Source of the DNA: Saprolegnia diclina VS20 | Taxonomy: Eukaryota > Oomycota > Saprolegniomycetes > Saprolegniales > Saprolegniaceae | NCBI RefSeq assembly: GCF_000281045.1 | Contig: NW_008246094.1 | Location: 625,913-645,968 of the forward strand | Direction of reading: 5' to 3' | Length of the DNA: 20,056 nucleotides | Part shown: in pieces, positions 8,541-17,941 of the stretch | Layout of the letters: each line of letters starts with the position of its first letter | Numbering within the stretch: position 1 is the stretch's first letter | Position numbers and translations under genes: made by a program | Notes under the pieces: generated by a model | What the model saw: the letters and a program-made list of their open reading frames with translations, nothing else | Databases searched by the model: none | Told to the model about the DNA's origin: nothing

Positions 8541-10875
8541 ATGCCGTGGCTGCAGCGCAAGGTCCCAGAAGCCAAGAACACCGGCAGGTGCAAGATGACG
8601 GAGACGACGAGCGCACCGGTCGTGCCATGGGCGTACATGTCGCCGGACGGCGAGTGGACCATCTTTCCCAAGGAAGACTGCGGTACATACACCTCATCCT
8701 CCCATCCGCCGTAGCATAGCATCATAGCATGATCCTGCGTAGACAAGCTCGAGCATGCCATGGACGGCAACCCCGTTGTCGTCAACGACGGCCACTTCCA
8801 AGTCGACGTCAAGAACCGCGTCATGACGCAGCTCTACTGGGAAGATGATGCGGTGCCCGTCATGCGCTGGTGCCACGTCGCCGCGATCTGAATCGGTTTC
8901 TTATGCCATCATCGTAGCAATTGGCTCTTTGAGACGCGCAAGGGCAAGTTCTTGCCGATTCCCGAGCCCGAGGCGAATGCGATCTCGGCGCTGTGGTCGG
9001 CGCTATCGCCCGAGGTACCGCGACCCATGGGATACTCCAACGTTTTCAATGGGACACTTAGGGCGAACACCATTTCTGCGAGACGATCCAGGACCACATT
9101 ACGGGCCGATCGACGGTGCTGAGCTCGGCCAAGCCAGTTGACGACGTGCATGATTTGCTCAACAAGTCATTCTCGCAGTGCACACCGCGCCAGAAGCACC
9201 GCCACTGCAACGCGATCCACCACGGGTTTGACCGCTGGGCCGACGTTGCGGTTCACCGCAACATTCAACACTTGGTCTTTGTCGTCCACGGCATTGGTGC
9301 CACGTACGTTTGCATGGTCCCATGCAAATATATATTCGATTGTGGCTAGGTACGACAAGCGCAAGCACGGCAAGGGCGACATTTACGGTCAAGTGGTCGA
9401 GCTCCAAGCCAACTCGGAGGAGCTCATCGCCAAGTACTTGGAGACGCCGGGCGACGCCGACTCGATCTTGTTCATTCCCGTGGACTGGTCGACGGTGTTT
9501 GAAGAAATGGTAGACGCGCTTTGTGACATTCTCAATTGTTAGATTTTGTGAATGCGTAGGGCGACAACCTCCACGCGACGTTTGACCGCATGGCGCTCGA
9601 CTCGATTCCCAACATTCGTGAAATCTCCAACGAACTTCTCTCCGACGTCCCTGTCTACATGGTATTAGACAAAGACGACCGTGTTATAGTATCGCAATTG
9701 TCTATAACTCACGATGCGTAGGTGCGCCAAACGCAAGTGCTGCGGTTCGTCACCAAATACCTCAACGTTCGCTACACGTATGCCGTCTCCTATGGACATC
9801 GAAGTCTCTAACGTCGGCGTAGGCGCTACATGGAGACGCACCCGGGTTTTACTGGCGACGTGACCGTGCTGGCTCACAGTCTTGGCGGCGTCATCTCATA
9901 CGATGTACAACTTGTGTATTTGTGTCCAACGCGCGCTCTCACCAAGAATATAATATTCTAGTTGCTTTCGATGCAAACTGAGACGCTCAACGACCCGGCC
10001 TTGTGCGTGCTGCTGGATCGTATCCCGACGCGATATTCATGAGCGTGTACCTCGTAGAAAGCTCGCGTTTACGCCGACCACGTACATTCAGTTTGGCGCG
10101 CCGACGGGCTTCTTCCTTGGCCTCCGCGGCAACATGCAAGGCGACGCCATGGTGCTGCCGGGCGTCACCAACATGTTCAACGTGTTCCACGTACGACACT
10201 AATTCCTTTCGGTTAGTCGGCGCTGCTAACCGTGATTTTGTAGCCGCTCGACCCGGTTGTAAGTGCCGCACAACCACTCATCGCGGGTTGAGGGCACGAA
10301 GCATGATGATGCTGACGTAGGCGTATCGTCTTGAGCCACTCATTGACCTGCAATCGACGATCACGCCGCCGTTCCAGGTCGAAGCGGCTGGGGGCAAGAA
10401 GCCGCTGCACATGGTAATAAGGCCGTGTGATTCGCGGTGCGTCATGCTTCTGGCGTAGCGTCTCCAAGACTGGGCCGATAGCATTGGGTCGTCCAACAAC
10501 AGCAGCACCAAGACGTCGTTGGTGACGTCCAACCAGAGCGAGCCCGACGCCGACCCAGGTATGGGTTGATGATTGAGGTAACATCATTCGAGCTAAGTTA
10601 TATTGTAGCGGACACGGCGACTCTCACGGAGCGCGTCGTCGCGCGCATGAACCCCAAGTTCCAGCGCCTCGACTTTGTCTTGCCGGTAAGCATTTTCGAT
10701 ATGGATATCTCGATGCCGAATAAGCATTTTGTAGGCCTCGACGATGGATGCGTCGCTCAGCATGGTGGGCGCGGCGAAGGCGCACACGTCGTACTGGGGC
10801 AACCTCGACTTTACGTACTTTGTCGTCAGCCAAGTGCTCGGCAAGCCCAACGGCCGCGATGGCAAGCTGGACTGA
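8541..10875 (+). CDS. DDHD-domain phospholipase A1-like protein, copy 2, 15 exons, 535 aa
   Basis: Exons: 8541-8682, 8743-8869, 8918-9014, 9062-9303, 9350-9509, 9560-9661, 9722-9777, 9823-9904, 9962-10002, 10058-10190, 10244-10258, 10321-10413, 10459-10558, 10609-10685, 10735-10875. They splice in frame to 535 residues. An in-frame TAG at 8532-8534 makes ATG 8541 the first possible start. It is collinear with copy 1: PWAYM...GEWTI, NWLFE, VVHGIGATY, PVDWS, the elbow AHSLG (326-330, Ser328), FNVFH, then DDHD residues LDFVLP (Asp485), AHTSYW (His506) and NLDF (Asp514). The elbow has Ala in place of the first Gly; some family members carry Ser here, so activity is still plausible. Exons of 102, 56, 82 and 133 nt are the same length in both copies, showing descent from one gene. 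Copy 2 has three extra introns, one of which isolates a 15-nt micro-exon. It likely acts on phospholipids at internal membranes, by family analogy. Confidence 0.88.
9304..9349 (+). other. Copy-2-specific palindromic intron flanked by GTACG
   Basis: This 46-nt intron is absent from copy 1. It contains a perfect 9-bp inverted repeat, TTTGCATGG (9309-9317) and CCATGCAAA (9320-9328), with a 2-nt loop. The sequence GTACG starts the intron (9304-9308) and recurs at the start of the next exon (9350-9354), so 45 bp appear inserted between duplicated 5-mers. Confidence 0.7.
10244..10258 (+). other. 15-nt micro-exon (codes PLDPV)
   Basis: Exon 11 of DDHD copy 2 is bounded by a TAG acceptor at 10241-10243 and a GTAAGT donor at 10259. 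Copy 1 encodes the equivalent PADPV contiguous with AYRLEPL, and its single 108-nt exon equals 15 + 93 nt in copy 2. Confidence 0.75.
10686..10734 (+). repeat. Intron with terminal direct repeat TAAGCATTTT
   Basis: In the last intron of DDHD copy 2, TAAGCATTTT occurs at 10687-10696, just after the first base of the donor, and again at 10721-10730, just before GTAG. The intron position is shared with copy 1 (7802-7847), which lacks the repeats. Confidence 0.7.
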
Positions 10876-13147
10876 ACGGCGTCGACTTGGCGCCATATTG
10901 GCGCCATTGCGTAATATATATTGGCACTCTTGGTGCAATGTGTGCTAATATTGAATCGGGTGATCGGCAAGGTGATCGGTCCACGCACAACTGCACGCAT
11001 ATCAACAGCACGACGTGCCACCTTCATCATTCCCGCCAATTACTCACGTTATGACCGCCGGCCAATGCTAGTTCTTTTCGCGATAAACAATGCCATTGCT
11101 GGGATCAAATCCCTATTCCATCGACAGAAGCGAGCAATAGAGGATCGAGAACATTCGAGTGCGGACGATGCGCGCTTCGAAAGCCACAACAAGAAGTCCG
11201 ACGCACCACGACCAGGGACGTGATGTAAAAGCGCTCGACGGGGTACTCGACTATGCCAGCATTTGGCAGCGAACAGCCGCCCGCAAGAGGCGCGAGGCGG
11301 CTGATCGCGCTGCCCGTGTTCCAACGAATACACTGTATCGCGAGGTTTGCACGTTATCGGCATCTGCAGGTCTGACCACTATGATTGTGTTCACGCCAGC
11401 TGGGCAGGTCAGATGTAGTAAATGTTGTGCGCGCACACGTTGTGTGCAGCGAGTTCTCACCTTGTCGAATTACCAACAGCACATGGCTGGACGCGTGAAA
11501 TAGCATCGCAAGCTTGGTCTTCGGCGACGTGGTCGGTTTTCTTTGGCGCGATTCGGGTGCTGCTCGAGACGTGACGTCGGCATCCACGTGGCAAGCTGCG
11601 AGCGTTCCGCGTCTATTGAGCACATACATTTGTATGGCAAGCGCTCGACTCGCGACGGTAACGTCCATCGTGCGACAGATGTCATTGCACTCGTCGCACG
11701 CTTTGGGAAGGGCCTTGCACGACGCAACTGCGAGCGAGTCTGGTGCCCGTCGAAGTAGAAGCGAAAGATGCCGCCCAGAGTCCGTTGTCTGGGTACTAGT
11801 GCAACCGCGGGCTTGCTCCGCATGTAAGCTGTCGATGTCGCGAAGGCCCACATGGGCTGTCGCGATCGGGATGCGCTGCAAACTTAACTTGACCTGATGA
11901 TGTCATTTTTCGGGGCGCTCATCGTTCGGCCCTGTTTATATAATTATACAGAATAGAGAGATGGCACTCGGCGACTCACGAGTCGGAGCGCTTTTCTTAA
12001 AATATCACTCGGCGAGTCATGCTCTACACTGTAGGTTTGGATTCGTATATCTTCCACGATACCACACACTCCAGCCAAGAGTGGACGATAACATATCGAT
12101 ACTGCTGCGACCGTTCAATATTCTTTATAGCGCGGCTTGCCCGTGGACTTTGACCGCGGAATGGAGAAGCCGAGACGCGTTGCCTTTCGCATACCAAAGA
12201 TCGCGAGGCGCGACGAACCGTGTTGTTGAGTGTACTGTAAACCAAGTCTCGTTGCAAGAAAACCAAGAAGACATATCGCATCGAGACGACGTCATGACGG
12301 GCCACCTCGTGTCTCGATGGATAGATATTGGCCCAAGGCGCGCCGATATTCGATTGCTGCCAATATATATATATTGCACGAGCCGTGATCGCCCATTACG
12401 TTCCGACTGCCTTCTTCTGGTTGCCAAGGGCCGGACGTGTGTGTCGACGGATGCAAATCACTTTCGCGTGCGTGGCCGAGCGAGCGAGGATGGAAGTCTT
12501 CCCGCGCTGGCCTCATTCGCCACGACCCGGCGCCAGTGTCGAAACCGCGCCCATCGTCGTTCGGAAATATTGGTCGGCCCATACTGGAACGCCATCAGCA
12601 TAATAATAATATTATAGCCTGCGTCCCCGTCCAGAATATTATATATATCGCTCGTTTTTCTTCGTTGAAGCTGGGCTTGGCATACAAGCGTTCAGTGCAG
12701 TTGCGAGATATTGGCCGCCGCAAATAGAAATGAAACACACGTCGCTGGGGGTTGCACTTCGAAGAAGCTAGCGGCCGGCTCTCGGTCGGGACGGGCGCCA
12801 AAACCATCTTGACTCTTGTATACTTAATGGTTGGTGGGCACACTGGCACCTTATGTCACACCCGCATGTAATCGCATTGGATTCGTATCTCTTGCAGCAC
12901 TAGGAACGGAATAATATTTTAAAAAGCCTGTAATTCAAAGCAATAAAAAACCACGTGGCCCTCCTGTATTTAAACACAAACGACCGGCGCGCGAATATAA
13001 TTTCTATATTTTTATTTGGCAAATATTGCCCGATCGCTCCCGAGTTCGAGAGCGCGACCGCATTCGAAATATTAATATTATTGCGCGATAATATTGGAGC
13101 TCGGACGAATTACCGGGACGTTGGTCAGTTTTGTATTTCCCACGCCG
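10876..13147. other. Gene-poor 2.3-kb region with AT-rich simple-sequence islands
   Basis: I find no supportable gene. The longest frames (11354-11881 minus, 11961-12617 plus) have no domain, no plausible splice partners and unusual composition. Visible structure: the palindrome TGGCGCCA twice (10888-10895, 10899-10906) directly after the DDHD stop; a perfect CGACTC-AC-GAGTCG stem near 11971; (AT)n near 12361-12374; ATAATAATAATATTATA at 12600-12616 and AATATTATATATAT near 12634; and further AT islands from 12910 to 13097. A potential short frame starts at ATG 11068 (51 codons) but cannot be supported. The region could be decayed mobile DNA. Confidence 0.5.
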
Positions 13148-13594
13148 ATGACAATCGAGATCGAGCAGGCCGCCACCGTGAGCATCCTCTACGACGCGCT
13201 CCTGCAGAAGAAGAGCAACTTTTGCCACACCAAGATGGTCGAGGAGAGCAAGAAGCTGCTCACGTGCAAGCGCGATGTCGACGAGTGTCTCGAGCGCATC
13301 GACGAGATCGAGGAGCAGCTCGCCGACATCAAGAGCGAGCTCCCGGAAGACGCACCGATGGACGACGCTGCCTTTGTGGGCCACACCGAGGCCCAGGCGC
13401 TCCTCTCAGAGAAGAAGGAAGAAGAGCTCCTTCTCATCCAAATGTCCAAGGTCTACGAGTGCAGAAAGGCCACGATGCGCATGCTCGTCAAGCACAAGTC
13501 GATCCTTGACAGCTCGCGCAAGTCGCTCCGCAACCGCCAGCGCCGCATCGTTGAGAAGGCCTTCCGCACCGGCCTCCTCGCGTGCCAGTCGTAA
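13148..13594 (+). CDS. Unrecognised coiled-coil protein, 148 aa
   Basis: A single-exon frame from the first ATG (13148) to TAA (13592-13594). Its codon usage is strongly GC-biased like the known genes here and unlike the AT-rich flanks, so I believe it is real. Residues about 30-70 (KMVEESKKLL...ECLERIDEIEEQLADIK) and 90-145 (EAQALLSEKKEEELLLIQMSK...) are charged heptad-like helices, split by an acidic/Pro linker (LPEDAPMDDAAF). The C-terminus is Arg/Lys-rich (RKSLRNRQRRIVEK). There is no signal peptide or transmembrane segment. I do not recognise the family. Possibilities include a small cytoskeletal, flagellar or adaptor protein, but nothing in the sequence decides. The frame is open upstream to a TTG at 13094, with no other ATG. 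Confidence 0.65.
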   Translation: MTIEIEQAATVSILYDALLQKKSNFCHTKMVEESKKLLTCKRDVDECLERIDEIEEQLADIKSELPEDAPMDDAAFVGHTEAQALLSEKKEEELLLIQMSKVYECRKATMRMLVKHKSILDSSRKSLRNRQRRIVEKAFRTGLLACQS

Positions 13595-13776
13595 GCGACT
13601 ACTATCTTATTACGCGCAGCCGAGTCGCGCCCGTACCATAGCCCCGCACCCTTATTTAACACAGCGACATCTTCTGACCTACGACGCTACCTGTTCCTGT
13701 TCCTACGACGCCCGCTGTGCGACGTCGGTCGTCGTCCATCGCGGGTCGTCCGGCGCACGGGCTGTTACGACGCCGA

Positions 13777-13853
13777 CGTGGGAAATGCGTGTAAAACCCA
13801 CGCGCGGAACGTTCGGCCCTGGGTAGAAACCGGGCAGCATGTGGGAAACCCAC
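13777..13853. repeat. Two hairpins sharing the same GTGGGAAA / AAACCCACG arms
   Basis: CGTGGG (13777-13782) pairs with CCCACG (13797-13802). GTGGG (13841-13845) pairs with CCCAC (13849-13853) across a 3-nt AAA loop. The strings GTGGGAAA and AAACCCACG each occur in both structures, so the second is a compact version of the first. Confidence 0.55.
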
Positions 13854-13953
13854 GTGAGAAATGGCTGCGGTGACGAAATCCGTTTGCATCGCAGGCGAGA
13901 AGCTGGCTCGCATATTATTGGGAATATTAATAGTAATAATATGTGTCGGTCGA

Positions 13954-13977
13954 TACGAATTACGGTGCTAATTCGTA
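13954..13977. repeat. Perfect 9-bp inverted repeat
   Basis: TACGAATTA (13954-13962) and TAATTCGTA (13969-13977) are exact reverse complements around the 6-nt loop CGGTGC. A related ACGAATTACCG occurs at about 13106-13116. Confidence 0.6.
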
Positions 13978-14648
13978 CTATAATTTCTCCCTGGGCCGAC
14001 GATGATGAGCAAGGAAGGCGACGCGTGTCGACGAGACGATCAACCTCCGATGATGATAGTCGATCAGGAGTGCGCGAGCGAAGCTGCACACTCCCAAGTC
14101 CGCAACGTCAACGTCTCTGCACGGCTGCGATCAGCGATGGGATTACGCGAACCGGGTCGCATGCACACTATAATTTTATTATTCCTGCCATTGTATTTTA
14201 GAAAATCTGCACCTCTGAACGGGTTAAAATGCCGCCACGGAAGAGGCGGTGTCGTCCAAAGATTACCGAAACGATTGCGGCGGTCGGAGGCAGTGACGAT
14301 GATGATTGTGGTGGTGGATGGATCGAGCGCCATGCGGATTGAGGGCGATTGTCATGGTCGTTCTTTGTGCCATTCTTCTTTGCAAATTAATACATGCTCA
14401 AATATAGGGTACCGCAACCCTGGCAATCAGGGCAGCCAGAACCACCCACCTCGATCCGTGGATGCTGCAAGCTAATATGTCCAGCAACGTGCGCATCGCG
14501 TCCCACGTCCGCGCTCGTCGTTGAAGTGCCGGCGGCTGATATAAACGCCGCCACCAAGGCAGTACACTGTACTCTAGTACGCGCGGACGATCCATCGACC
14601 GCGAGCAAGTGGACGCATATCACAACAACTCGTTTCTCTGCCACGCAG

Positions 14649-14698
14649 CGAGAAACGCAGCCGCATACAAAAACGAGAAACGCAGCCGCATACAAAAA
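14649..14698 (+). repeat. Perfect 25-bp tandem duplication
   Basis: Two identical adjacent 25-bp units occupy 14649-14673 and 14674-14698, each beginning CGAGAAACGCAGCCGC. Being 25 bp (3n+1), the duplication shifts any reading frame that crosses it. Confidence 0.85.
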
Positions 14699-15305
14699 CG
14701 AAGTCGATGACGTGGCGCCACACGCTCTCGAGGGGCTTGAAGACAAGGCCAAAATTCCGAGCCGTGCCAGCTCGTGTTGAGGGAGTGATGCGTGTTTCTG
14801 TTGCGCTTCATTGAGGACGTCGACTCTTCGCGGGTCGAGCGACGACCTACACTGCGTGATTTTGAGGATTACTACAACTTGTACAATTCCCACAACCGCG
14901 TGCTTCTCTGGTTCACGACCGTATCAGGGTCGGCAAGCGAACACGGTCGATCGACCAAGGTGCTACATTCCACGGGTCGTGCTTGCCGTCTTCGCTTCTT
15001 TGCTCCGTTGAGAAATATCGAAAGCTGCTTGCGCCCATTGAGTTTAGTGTACCAAAACCCAAGGCACCCAGATCTCGCACCCCAGGCTTCTTGAGCAGCC
15101 AACGCAAATTTGGAACCGAAGCACATGTGCAGCTGCACGGAAACCGCCGACGATCGCTGGCACAGATCTGACCCGTTGGGAAGCCATTGGAAGGGCTTGG
15201 TCCATGGGCACTGGAGGTGGCAGGGACCGAAGGCGAATACTGTGCACGCGACTGTCAATATATGCATCGATTCATTTACATAGTACTCGTTAAAAACGTA
15301 GTGCG

Positions 15306-17114
15306 CTAATTGTCTTCGTCGCCAGGCTTGATGTTGTCCGACTTGTGTTCCATGTTTTTATTCTCCGTGTCCTCGGCCTCCTTGATCATGTTGAGGAAGT
15401 TGGCGTCGACGCTTCGCAAGAGCTTCTCCATCTTTTCATCTTTGGTCGACGGCAGCTCCTCGACCTTGCCGTCGTCCATCGTCGCCTTCTTGCGCTTCTG
15501 CTCCTTCTCGCGCGCCTCCAAGTTCTTTTCCCGCTTCGTCTCGCGCTCAAACATGCCGTTGATCGCGGCCTTCTCGTTGCTCTGGGGACTGGCGAGGCCG
15601 TCCGACACTTCCAAGAGCGAAATCATGCCGTTCGAGTCGCCAACGGCCACGAGCTTCCCGCCCGACTGCGCATTGCCCTAGTCCGACCATCTCGTCTTTC
15701 AGTATCAACTTGATACATACGGTACCTGCACTGCAATCGATGAGAGCGGCACGTCGCCGACCTTGTGCGAGTAGGCCGCGACGTTTTGCCGGTAAAAGAA
15801 ATCCCACACGTCGACGACGCCGTCCATGCGCGTCACGAAGAAGACGCCGGCGCGCGTCGGCGACCAGCACCCGGCGGTCACATACGAGTCGTGGTACGTT
15901 GTGCTCATGATGGGCGTCTTGAGGTCTTCGCACCACACGCGCGCAGTCCAATCCCCAATTGTTAAAAAGAACTTGTTGTGCGTGGGGTTGCGCTGGATGG
16001 TGTAGATCGGGCCGTGGTGCTTGCCGGCGCCCGTGTCGTACACGGTGATCCCGTTGTTTTGCTTGATGTTGCGCAAATTCACCGAGAGCACGATGCCTTG
16101 CTCGGTCCCGACGAGGTACTTGGTCGGGCCCGCCTCCGTGTTGTACTCCATGGACGAGCCACCGAGCACTTGGCCGTCCTTATCGGAAAGCATGATGCGG
16201 TGCGTGGGCTGCGCGAGATGGCGAATGTCCCACCACAGCATCGAGCCGTCCGTCGAGACGGACACGCATTGGTTGCCAGTCTTCGATGAGATCCAAAACA
16301 CGTCGTACACAGGGTCGTGGTGCGAGTGCTCGATCATGGACGTCTCGACGGGCGACGACCCGGACTTGCGAATGTCAAAGAACGAGATAAGACCGTTGTA
16401 CGAACCGCCAACGAGCTGGTCGACGCTCTTGGGGTTGTAGCGGAGACAGCAGAGCGGGCTCAGCGGCTTGAGCACGACTTCCGGCGTGTTGGGGTTGAGG
16501 ACGTCCCAGATGTAGCTGTTGGCCGGCATGCGCGCGTTCACAAACTTGGGGTCTTGAAAGTTGAGAATGCAGTAGCACGCGGCCATGCGCTGGGGTGACT
16601 CGGGGTGCCAGTCGATCTTGGACACGGTGCGGCGAACACTCTCGGGGTCCCGGAAGACGGCGAGGCCCTTTGCGCTGGGCTGCTCTGTCGTCGCCGGCTC
16701 GCCCATGTGCGCAAAGTAGTCTTGATAGATGTTGATCGTATTGTTCTGCTTGAGCCCGCGCTCGGCAACCGGACCGAGGAACTTGACGGCTTGCTTGTAC
16801 TCGTCGTCCTTTTCGACCTTCTTTCGGAAGCGCTGGACGTCGTTTTGCTCGGCCGAGTCAACATCTTTGGGCCACCCGCCCTCGACGTGGCGCATCGAGC
16901 TGTTCTTTGTAATGAGGCGCTCCGTGTTGACTTCGTGCTCGGACATGTCGGGCGTCGTGTCGAGGCGGCCGACCATCGGCCGGCGCTTGACGTAGTCGTG
17001 GTCGAACGAGTCGGTGGCCGGGATCGCCTCGAGCACCTTGGCCTCTACATGTTTAAAGTCGCAGTGCCGGCCAAACGTCCGGCGTGGCTTGGTGTACTGG
17101 TACGCTAGCTCCAT
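15306..17114 (-). CDS. DNAI2: Axonemal outer-arm dynein intermediate chain (DNAI2 / IC2 type), 2 exons, 586 aa
   Basis: Exons 17114-15726 and 15677-15306 are joined across a 48-nt GT-TAG intron. The protein aligns end to end with DNAI2 (Chlamydomonas IC69/ODA6): N-terminal MELAYQYTKPRRTFG, MSEHEVNTER (57-66), HVEGGWPKDV (76-85), RFRKKVEKDDEY, then WD-repeat blades from about residue 170 to 480, with SYIWDVLNPN, GGSYNGLISFFDIRK, HDPVYDVFW, DGSMLWWDIR, GTEQGIVLS, HHGPIYTIQRNP, IGDWTARVW and TRMDGVVDVWDF. The charged tail after the intron includes the family signature MFERETKREKNLEAR. The chain anchors the outer dynein arm to the doublet microtubule with DNAI1, so it is expected in flagellated zoospores. 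An upstream in-frame ATG at 17286-17288 would add 58 unconserved residues, so I use 17114. Human DNAI2 is about 605 residues, close to this length. Confidence 0.96.
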
Positions 17115-17177
17115 CCGCACCGACCTGCTATCCACTGTTGGCAAAGGTCGCGATCTTGCTATCTGCAATAAGCTACG

Positions 17178-17240
17178 CCAATGAAAAAGCGCGAATCTTC
17201 GTTTTTCGACCAATCCAAAAGCATCGGTATTCTGACCAAT
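17178..17240 (-). promoter_or_regulatory. Three CCAAT boxes upstream of the dynein intermediate-chain gene
   Basis: CCAAT on the plus strand at 17178-17182, 17210-17214 and 17236-17240 lies 64-126 bp before the minus-strand ATG at 17114. The spacing is 32 and 26 bp, roughly three and two and a half helical turns. This is consistent with a promoter; function is inferred. Confidence 0.4.
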
Positions 17241-17811
17241 GGCATCGACAGATTCATGGAACACGTCCACAATGCTGCCACGACACACAAGACCAGATCA
17301 GAGCTCGCCAACTCGACCAGGCTCGTTCGCTTCGACGCGTCGGCAGCTGCTCGAGACAGCAGCCAGAATTCTACGCTGCTTTTACGATTATTGTTCGTAA
17401 GCACGGCTGTGGTAGCGCAATTGATGGCCATGACAGTGCAGGTTGATGCAGCACGCGACGAGGCTGCTCGCGATCACCACTGTCGTGAGGTCCAGCAATG
17501 AGTCGCCAGCAAAATATGCTGCCAACTCGATGCTTGGCTCGCTGAGGTGCATAAATTCGCTGCCACTGGCCCATGTCTGCGCGGCGCGTCTCGGGGCCAC
17601 TTCAATCCGCGCCTCAATGCGCAGCGACCGTGCCGGTTGGTCACGGCTCGGAGCGATGTGGCATAAACCTGCTACAATGCATATATTGTATCTATGCATC
17701 TCATCTTCAATGCTGGCAGCCCCATAAAACCTTTACATTTGAATATCCTGTACATTGCCGATAGTTGGAAGCTTGGGATCGCGACTGCGACATGTAAAGA
17801 GGCTGCTAGCA

Positions 17812-17842
17812 ATTGGTCGATTGGATGCGCAAACCGACCAAT
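17812..17842. promoter_or_regulatory. CCAAT cluster arranged as an inverted repeat
   Basis: ATTGGTCG (17812-17819) and CGACCAAT (17835-17842) are exact reverse complements, with a further ATTGG at 17820-17824 between them. The cluster lies 100-130 bp upstream of ATG 17942 and supports that start over the in-frame ATG at 17825, which falls inside it. Confidence 0.4.
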
Positions 17843-17941
17843 CCTGGCAGGCGGCGCCAGACCATGCAGCGCGGCGGCGGTGGCGGTCGCTGTCTCTGTG
17901 GCCATTCCCCAACTCGAAGCCTCCTCACCAACACCACCAAA

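Larger units (their letters stand above)
13595..15305. other. Gene-poor region with hairpins, a 25-bp duplication and a possible decayed gene
   Basis: This 1.7-kb stretch lies between the coiled-coil gene and the dynein gene. It holds hairpins near 13777-13853 and 13954-13977, an AT-rich island at 13910-13945, a short frame starting at ATG 14230 (MPPRKRRCRPK..., 38 codons to TGA at 14344), and open plus-strand frames at 14394-14780 and 14792-15094 without recognisable domains. The 14.2-15.1 kb part may be a broken gene. I cannot identify it. Confidence 0.4.
17115..17941. other. Divergent spacer between dynein gene and small membrane-protein frame
   Basis: This 0.8-kb stretch contains two CCAAT-box clusters, one at each side. 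A plus-strand frame at 17181-17501 (106 aa) contains a possible 45-nt intron (17397-17441, donor GTAAGC) but has no recognisable domain and overlaps the presumed dynein promoter, so I do not call it. Confidence 0.45.

Noticed and set aside
11961-12617. 218-codon plus-strand frame
   Set aside because: It ends in Ile-rich translation of an ATA/ATT microsatellite and has no domain; composition is unlike the real genes.
17181-17501. 106-codon plus-strand frame with a possible 45-nt intron
   Set aside because: It starts 66 bp from the dynein start codon over three CCAAT boxes and shows no family. The possible intron is a multiple of three without stops, so it gives no evidence either way.
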